24,889 nucleotides of DNA from Collinsella aerofaciens. GTDB lineage: Bacteria > Actinomycetota > Coriobacteriia > Coriobacteriales > Coriobacteriaceae. Position numbers and translations under genes: made by a program. Below are positions 20,891 to 24,889 of this stretch, in pieces; the first letter of the stretch is position 1, and the number at the start of each line of letters is the position of its first letter. The notes beneath the pieces were generated by a model, which was given only the letters and a program-made list of their open reading frames with translations, did no database searches and was not told the DNA's origin. Location of the stretch: the NCBI GenBank assembly GCA_008668235.1, contig RQCP01000039.1, positions 1-24,889 of the forward strand. The letters run 5' to 3'.

Positions 20891-21766
20891 TCAGCCAAAA
20901 CGCCCCGTCAAATAATCCGCCGTGCGCGGATCGGTCGGATTCTTGAAGAGTTGCGCGGTGGGCGCGTGCTCCACCAGCTCACCCAGCAAAAAGAATGCGA
21001 CCGAATCGGAGATACGCGCCGCCTGCTGCATATTGTGCGTAACGACCACGAGCGTGCAGGTCTCTTTGAGCTCGCAGGCCAGCTGCTCCACCACCAGCGT
21101 CGACACAGGGTCGAGTGCCGAGGTCGGCTCGTCCATCAGCAGAATGTCGGGCTGCACGGCAAGTGCGCGGGCGATGCACAGGCGCTGCTGCTGTCCACCC
21201 GAAAGACCCAGGCCCGACTCCTTGAGCTTGTCCTTGACCTCGTCCCACAGGGCAGCGCGATGCAGGGAGTCCTCGACCAGCTCATCGAGCACGACGCGGT
21301 CGCGCACACCCATGCCGCGCGGACCATACGCGACGTTGTCGTAGATGCTCATGGGAAACGGGTTGGGGCGCTGGAACACCATGCCCACGCGCTGGCGCAA
21401 ACGGCAGATGTCGTAATCGCCCAGGATATCTTGACCATCGAGCGCAATCTTGCCCTCGATGCGGCAATCCTTGATGCCGTCGTTCATGCGGTTAAAGCAG
21501 CGCAGCAACGTGGACTTTCCGCAGCCCGAAGGCCCGATGAACGAGGTGATCTGCTTGTCGCGGATCTTGATATTCACGTCCTTGAGCGCATGATGGTCGC
21601 CATAGAACAGGTCGAGGCCCTCGACATCGATGCGCGTCGGCGAGGCCGCAAGATCCTCTGCCGTGGGGCGAGTCGCATCCCCAACCTCGCGCTCGCGCGC
21701 GGCCTCGGCCTGCGCTTTCATGAGTTCTTCAAGCTCCGTGGGCCCCACAGCCGCAGCAGCCGTCAT
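20891..21766 (-). CDS. pstB: Phosphate ABC transporter ATP-binding protein PstB
   Basis: A 291-residue ATPase that energises high-affinity phosphate import with PstC, PstA and PstS at the cytoplasmic face of the membrane. It shows Walker A GPSGCGKST (78-86), the PstB-specific Q-loop FQRPNPFPMSIYDNVAYG (131-148), signature LSGGQQQR (188-195), Walker B/D-loop DEPTSALDP (212-220) and the switch His in VVTHNMQQAARISD. A 45-residue N-terminal extension (AVGPTELEELMKAQAEAAREREVGD) precedes the normal start of the domain and is unusual. The ATG at 21766 has GGAGGT seven bases upstream, which supports the extended start. The partner genes pstS, pstC, pstA and phoU are not adjacent: the upstream neighbour is a VanS-like kinase. 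It leads into the phoB/phoR pair and probably shares a transcript. Confidence 0.95.
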   Translation of the reverse strand: MTAAAAVGPTELEELMKAQAEAAREREVGDATRPTAEDLAASPTRIDVEGLDLFYGDHHALKDVNIKIRDKQITSFIGPSGCGKSTLLRCFNRMNDGIKDCRIEGKIALDGQDILGDYDICRLRQRVGMVFQRPNPFPMSIYDNVAYGPRGMGVRDRVVLDELVEDSLHRAALWDEVKDKLKESGLGLSGGQQQRLCIARALAVQPDILLMDEPTSALDPVSTLVVEQLACELKETCTLVVVTHNMQQAARISDSVAFFLLGELVEHAPTAQLFKNPTDPRTADYLTGRFG

Positions 21767-21779
21767 ACCGCATACCTCC

Positions 21780-21858
21780 ATATCGATATCAATTCAGCAG
21801 TATCGATAGTAGGAATCGCGGCTCATATGCACGTGAGCGCATTGTCAAGTGTTTGTAA
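21780..21858 (-). promoter_or_regulatory. Putative pstB promoter with PHO-box-like repeat and twin TATCGATA palindromes
   Basis: A consensus TTGACA -35 is read on the minus strand at 21848-21843; the best -10 is a weak TATGAG at 15-base spacing. Overlapping the -35 is CTTACAAACACTTGACAA, where ACAA recurs at an 11-base interval, resembling the TT(A/T/C)ACA repeats bound by PhoP/PhoB. Closer to the gene, the palindrome TATCGATA occurs twice (21781-21788 and 21801-21808), exactly 20 bases apart. The nearer copy abuts the ribosome site. Functional roles are inference. Confidence 0.45.
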
Positions 21859-21869
21859 GGGAACGCTGG

Positions 21870-23108
21870 CTATGCGGCGGGCAGCTCGATGGTGAATATC
21901 GTGTGTTCGGGCGTCGATTCACATGCAACGGTACCGCCGTGTGCCGCGATGATCTCCTTGGCAATAGCAAGGCCCAGACCGGCACCACCGCGATTGGTCG
22001 CACGCGCCGCATCCAGGCGATAGAACTTCTCAAAGATCACCTTGAGCTTAGCCGCAGGGATAGGATCGCCCTGATTGATAAAGCGAACGCGCACGCCGCC
22101 ATCGTCTTGGCGCCCGGCCTCAATCGTGATAGTCGAGCCCTCATAGCTATAGGCGACGGCGTTTTTCATGATGTTGTTGAACACGCGAGCCATCTTGTCG
22201 CCATCCACGAGCACCGTCAGGTCCTCGTGGATATCAACTTGGGCTTCCTTATGCTGCTCGTTGAGGATGGGATAGAACTCGTCAGCCACCTGAGCCAGCA
22301 GCAACCCCAGATCAACATAGCCGCGCGTGAGCACGATATCGTGGAAGTCAAAGCGTGTGATATCGAAGAACTCTTCGATGAGTGCATCGAGCCGGTGCGC
22401 CTTGTCGAGAGCCACGCCCGTAAAGTGCGCACGTTGCTCAACCGGCAGCTCAGGAGCCTCTTGCAGCAGCGAAAGATAGCCCACCACACTGGCAAGCGGG
22501 GTGCGTAGGTCATGTGCCAAGTACGTGACCAGATCGTCCTTGCGATGCGACTCGTCACGCAAGGCCTGTTGCACCTTGCGCTCACGGTCACGCACGCGGT
22601 TAAGGGCGCCCTCGACCTCCAAGAAGTCGCCGTCGATGTTGTCCCAGGTGTCGGGGTGATCGATCAGGCGATCTTGAATACGAGCGGCCAGCACACAATC
22701 GGCATGCTGCTCGCCCTGTTCGTAGCCCTGGTAGTACAGGGCGCGGCCACACAAGAACAGCACGCACGCGGCAAGCGCCAGCACAAAGCCAAGCATGTTG
22801 AATACAAAGCCGGCATCGAACAGCACCGGCCCTTCGATGCCGCCGAGCGCCATGGCGCCAATCGCCAACGTCATGGCCCACGCGGCGCCGCCAATCACCA
22901 TGCAGCGGCGCACGATCTCAAATCGATCGATCAGCAAAAAGCCGGCAAGCAGCACCGTCAAGATTCCGGCGATGTTGTCGATGCCAATCAGCAGCAGGCT
23001 CAGCAAAAAGAGCAGCACCGTTGCAAGCGCGCGGTTGTCGACGACCGACCTCACGTATTCAAAGAGCCGATCGGGTACCTCGAATGCCTGCCTATCGTCT
23101 TTTGTCAT
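21870..23108 (-). CDS. VanS-like sensor histidine kinase
   Basis: A 412-residue membrane kinase. The N-terminal half has about four hydrophobic segments (roughly 29-62, 70-90 and 100-122) with short loops and little extracytoplasmic sequence. Catalytic motifs are the H box TYLAHDLRTPLASVVGYLSLL, N box VFNNIMKNAVAYS, an atypical G1 loop INQGDPIP in place of DxGxGI, F box FEKFYRLDAARATNRGG and G2 GAGLGLAIAKEI. The set INxGxxIP and GAGLGLAIAKEIIxxHGG is characteristic of the VanS branch. The ATG at 23108 is preferred over GTG 23114, since GGGGA lies seven bases upstream of it. It follows the VanR-like regulator by 25 bases in one operon. No vanHAX genes are in the window, so cell-wall stress sensing is more likely than glycopeptide resistance. 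Confidence 0.92.
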   Translation of the reverse strand: MTKDDRQAFEVPDRLFEYVRSVVDNRALATVLLFLLSLLLIGIDNIAGILTVLLAGFLLIDRFEIVRRCMVIGGAAWAMTLAIGAMALGGIEGPVLFDAGFVFNMLGFVLALAACVLFLCGRALYYQGYEQGEQHADCVLAARIQDRLIDHPDTWDNIDGDFLEVEGALNRVRDRERKVQQALRDESHRKDDLVTYLAHDLRTPLASVVGYLSLLQEAPELPVEQRAHFTGVALDKAHRLDALIEEFFDITRFDFHDIVLTRGYVDLGLLLAQVADEFYPILNEQHKEAQVDIHEDLTVLVDGDKMARVFNNIMKNAVAYSYEGSTITIEAGRQDDGGVRVRFINQGDPIPAAKLKVIFEKFYRLDAARATNRGGAGLGLAIAKEIIAAHGGTVACESTPEHTIFTIELPAA

Positions 23109-23133
23109 ATCCACTTCCCCACCATCAAAGGCG

Positions 23134-23829
23134 CTATTCGATGATGTAGCCGACGCCCCAGACGTTTTTGATAAAGCGTGGCTTTTGTGCGTCGTCGCCG
23201 ATTTTTTCGCGCAAGTGGCGAATGTGCACCATCACCGTATTGTTGGAGCCGGGCATAAAATCCTCGCTCCACACCGCGCGGAACAGGTCCTCCACGGCCA
23301 CCACGCTGCCGCGATGCTCGACCAGATACAGCAAGATTGAATACTCGGTGGGTGTGAGGCGTACCGGTGCACCGTCCACCGTCACGGAACGAGCATCGCG
23401 GTTGATCTCCAAGCCGTCGAGCTGAATGGTCGGCGACTCGGCCGCCTGTGCACGGCTACCGTAGCTGGTGTAGCGGCGAAGCTGAGCGTGCACGCGCGCG
23501 ATGAGCTCCAGCGGACGGAACGGCTTAACCACGTAATCGTCCGCGCCAAGCGAAAGGCCCCCGATCTTGTCTTGCTGGGCATCGCGCGCCGTCAGCATGA
23601 TCACGGGATAGGTATGGCTGGAACGGATCGTACGCAGCAGCTCAAACCCATCGATATCGGGCAGCATGACATCTAGCAGCGCCAAATCGAACTCCTGCTC
23701 CAAAATCGCCTTGGCAGCATCGGCCCCGCTATAGGCAATCTGGACATCAAAGCCCTCTTTTGTAAGGTAGATGCCAACCAAGTCGGCGATGGCCTTCTCG
23801 TCATCAACTACCAGTATGCGCTCGTTCAT
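23134..23829 (-). CDS. VanR-like response regulator (OmpR family)
   Basis: A 231-residue response regulator. The receiver domain has DDE (9-11), phospho-acceptor Asp53 in LLDVMLPD, Thr80 and Lys102 in VVKPFRPLELIARVHAQLRRY, the last stretch closely VanR-like. The winged-helix domain (about 135-230) shows LTPTEYSILLYLVEHRG, SNNTVMVHIRHLREKIGDD and KNVWGVGYIIE, again typical of VanR. The ATG at 23829 has GAGGAG six bases upstream. First gene of a two-gene operon with the VanS-like kinase, divergent from a DD-carboxypeptidase gene. A direct repeat suitable for an OmpR-family regulator lies in the shared spacer. Confidence 0.93.
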   Translation of the reverse strand: MNERILVVDDEKAIADLVGIYLTKEGFDVQIAYSGADAAKAILEQEFDLALLDVMLPDIDGFELLRTIRSSHTYPVIMLTARDAQQDKIGGLSLGADDYVVKPFRPLELIARVHAQLRRYTSYGSRAQAAESPTIQLDGLEINRDARSVTVDGAPVRLTPTEYSILLYLVEHRGSVVAVEDLFRAVWSEDFMPGSNNTVMVHIRHLREKIGDDAQKPRFIKNVWGVGYIIE

Positions 23830-23894
23830 GCGTGCTCCTCTCGCGCTCCATTATGCCTGAGGCGACGCACGCCACACACAACAAGCGTGGGTGA

Positions 23895-23910
23895 TTAAGT
23901 CGGTCTTAAG
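23895..23910. promoter_or_regulatory. Direct repeat in the divergent spacer, possible OmpR-family regulator box
   Basis: TTAAG occurs at 23895-23899 and 23906-23910, an 11-base repeat interval typical of PhoB/OmpR-family tandem binding. It lies about 65 bases upstream of the VanR-like start and 117 bases upstream of the carboxypeptidase start. Use by the neighbouring regulator is inference. Confidence 0.35.
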
Positions 23911-23981
23911 CACCCTTGTGCCCGTTCGAACGCGGATGTGGGCCACGCACGCACGCGATGATCGCCGACGCCGGCAAACGA

Positions 23982-23987
23982 TATACT
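23982..23987 (+). promoter_or_regulatory. Candidate -10 box of the DD-carboxypeptidase gene
   Basis: TATACT, five of six matches to TATAAT, lies 40 bases before the GTG start. No clear -35 is visible. Transcription from here would start near 23994, which excludes an in-frame upstream ATG at 23958 as the translation start. Confidence 0.4.
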
Positions 23988-24026
23988 CTAGTTTCAGAAG
24001 AGACCATCCCGTCGAAAGCGAAATCT

Positions 24027-24889
24027 GTGAAGTCCCTCACCTCTTTTGCAAAGCGCTCAGCCCAGCTTGCCGCCGGCTTTGTCTGCGCTATCGCCCTTGC
24101 CGCTGGCGCGCCCACCGTCGCCGGCGCCCAAGTGCTCACGACCGACAATGTTTGCGGCAAAACCGCCGATGCGCGCGGCATCACGGCCGAAAACCTGCCC
24201 GATATCGATGCGACCAATGCCCTCGTCATGGGCAAAGACGGTACCGTCTACTATGGGCGCGGCGCCGATGAGCAGGTCAAAATCGCCTCGATCACCAAGG
24301 TCATGACCGCAATCCTAACCGTCGAGAATTGCAAGATGGACGAGAAGGTCACGGTGAGCAACGCCGCAGCCACCGTGGGTAATTCGACCGCCGGCTTGCT
24401 CGAAGGCGACGAGCTTACCGTGGAGCAGGCACTACGCGGTCTGATGATTCCCTCGGGCAACGACGCCGCCATCGTGCTCGCCGAATATGTGGGCAAGAAG
24501 ATCGACCCCAAGACCAAAGACGCCGAGGCCACATTTGTGAAGGCCATGAACGAGCGCGCTAAGAAGCTCGGCTGTACCGGTACGCTTTTTGAAAACCCGC
24601 ATGGTCTGGACTTTGATGAGTGGGCTGGCAATATGCACTCAACCGCACACGACGTAGCGCTGATGATGCAGGAGGCCATGAAAAACGACACGATCCGCGA
24701 GGTCGTAGCGAGCGAGGATTCCTGGATCGAGGTCACGGGCGCCGACGGCACCGACCATTCGCATTCCATGGACACGCATAACTATTTGCTGGGCCAAGAT
24801 GGCAACATCGGCGGCAAGACCGGCACCACCGACGACGCGGGCTATTGCTTTACGAGCGCCTACAACCGCGACGGCGACGAGATCTACAC
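24027..24889 (+). CDS. dacA: D-alanyl-D-alanine carboxypeptidase (PBP5/DacA type, S11), C-terminus cut off by window edge
   Basis: A secreted penicillin-binding peptidase that removes the terminal D-Ala from peptidoglycan pentapeptides. The 287 visible residues begin with a signal peptide: basic start KSLTSFAKRSAQ, hydrophobic core to about 27 and probable cleavage after AGA near residue 34. All three active-site motifs are present: SxxK as SITK (88-91), SGN (143-145) and KTG (264-266). The S11-typical NPHGLD, MHSTAHDVALMM and TTDDAGYCF are also seen. The C-terminal beta domain and membrane anchor lie outside the window. The GTG at 24027 gives a clean signal peptide; an in-frame ATG at 23958 would add 23 polar residues and lie upstream of the likely promoter. 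The ribosome site is weak. It is the only plus-strand gene, divergent from the VanRS-like operon, which suggests joint control. Confidence 0.92.
   Translation, partial: MKSLTSFAKRSAQLAAGFVCAIALAAGAPTVAGAQVLTTDNVCGKTADARGITAENLPDIDATNALVMGKDGTVYYGRGADEQVKIASITKVMTAILTVENCKMDEKVTVSNAAATVGNSTAGLLEGDELTVEQALRGLMIPSGNDAAIVLAEYVGKKIDPKTKDAEATFVKAMNERAKKLGCTGTLFENPHGLDFDEWAGNMHSTAHDVALMMQEAMKNDTIREVVASEDSWIEVTGADGTDHSHSMDTHNYLLGQDGNIGGKTGTTDDAGYCFTSAYNRDGDEIY

Noticed and set aside
18757..20946. A 729-codon plus-strand frame across the phoR and phoB genes
   Set aside because: It spans two well-defined genes and their junction, is rich in His/Arg/Gln as expected for an antisense frame, and shows no protein family features.
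21870..23829. Glycopeptide resistance cluster
   Set aside because: Only regulator-like genes are present; vanH, vanA/B ligase and vanX are absent, and the carboxypeptidase is S11 rather than VanY type.
23958..24026. An upstream in-frame ATG start for the DD-carboxypeptidase
   Set aside because: It adds 23 polar residues before the signal peptide and lies upstream of the likely -10 box; GTG 24027 gives a standard signal peptide.

Overview
The window is a gene-dense, GC-rich chromosomal stretch with 18 protein genes. Seventeen lie on the minus strand and one, at the right edge, on the plus strand. Gene content (PEP carboxylase, HtpG, tandem YhgE/Pip proteins, CpsC/D/B, VanRS-like and PhoBR-like systems), frequent GTG starts and the many palindromic intergenic repeats suggest a gut Actinobacterium of class Coriobacteriia, most likely Collinsella-like. 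The taxon is inferred from gene style; there is no rRNA here to prove it. I see no tRNA, rRNA, CRISPR array, transposase gene or prophage.

Layout from left to right, with most genes transcribed right to left: 1-2164 PEP carboxylase (C-terminus cut by the window edge); 2423-3736 histidyl-tRNA synthetase; 3737-4040 three large consecutive hairpins; 4041-5345 MFS carrier and 5469-6764 M20 amidohydrolase, a plausible hydrolase-transporter pair; 6880-7863 EamA-family exporter behind an upstream terminator; 8197-13203 two adjacent YhgE/Pip membrane proteins with a CopY/BlaI-type operator at their promoter; 13204-13643 a repeat-rich spacer; 13644-15668 HtpG; 15871-16371 GNAT acetyltransferase; 16411-18474 the cpsC-cpsD-cpsB phosphoregulatory module of exopolysaccharide synthesis; 18670-21766 PhoR-like kinase, PhoB-like regulator and PstB; 21870-23829 a VanS/VanR-like two-component system; 24027-end a divergent D-Ala-D-Ala carboxypeptidase, truncated by the window edge.

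Two functional themes recur. One is the cell envelope: capsule phosphorelay, VanRS-like sensor, DD-carboxypeptidase and Pip proteins. The other is nutrient sensing: phosphate (pstB/phoBR), amide uptake and hydrolysis, and anaplerosis by PEPC.

The most unusual content is between the genes. Three spacers just downstream of minus-strand genes (5386-5475, 8058-8156, 13452-13551) carry 90-100 nt imperfect hairpins. Their helix sequences are unrelated, but they share one architecture: an outer stem, a facing TGAA/TGAA internal loop (tandem G-A on the plus strand), an inner stem, one unpaired base, a 4-bp helix and a tetraloop. Two of them sit beside copies of a short 12-bp hairpin repeat. A separate GGGGAC-cored palindromic family lies at 3868-3931, 13354-13409 and 15830-15879. 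I regard the first family as the best candidate for something undescribed.
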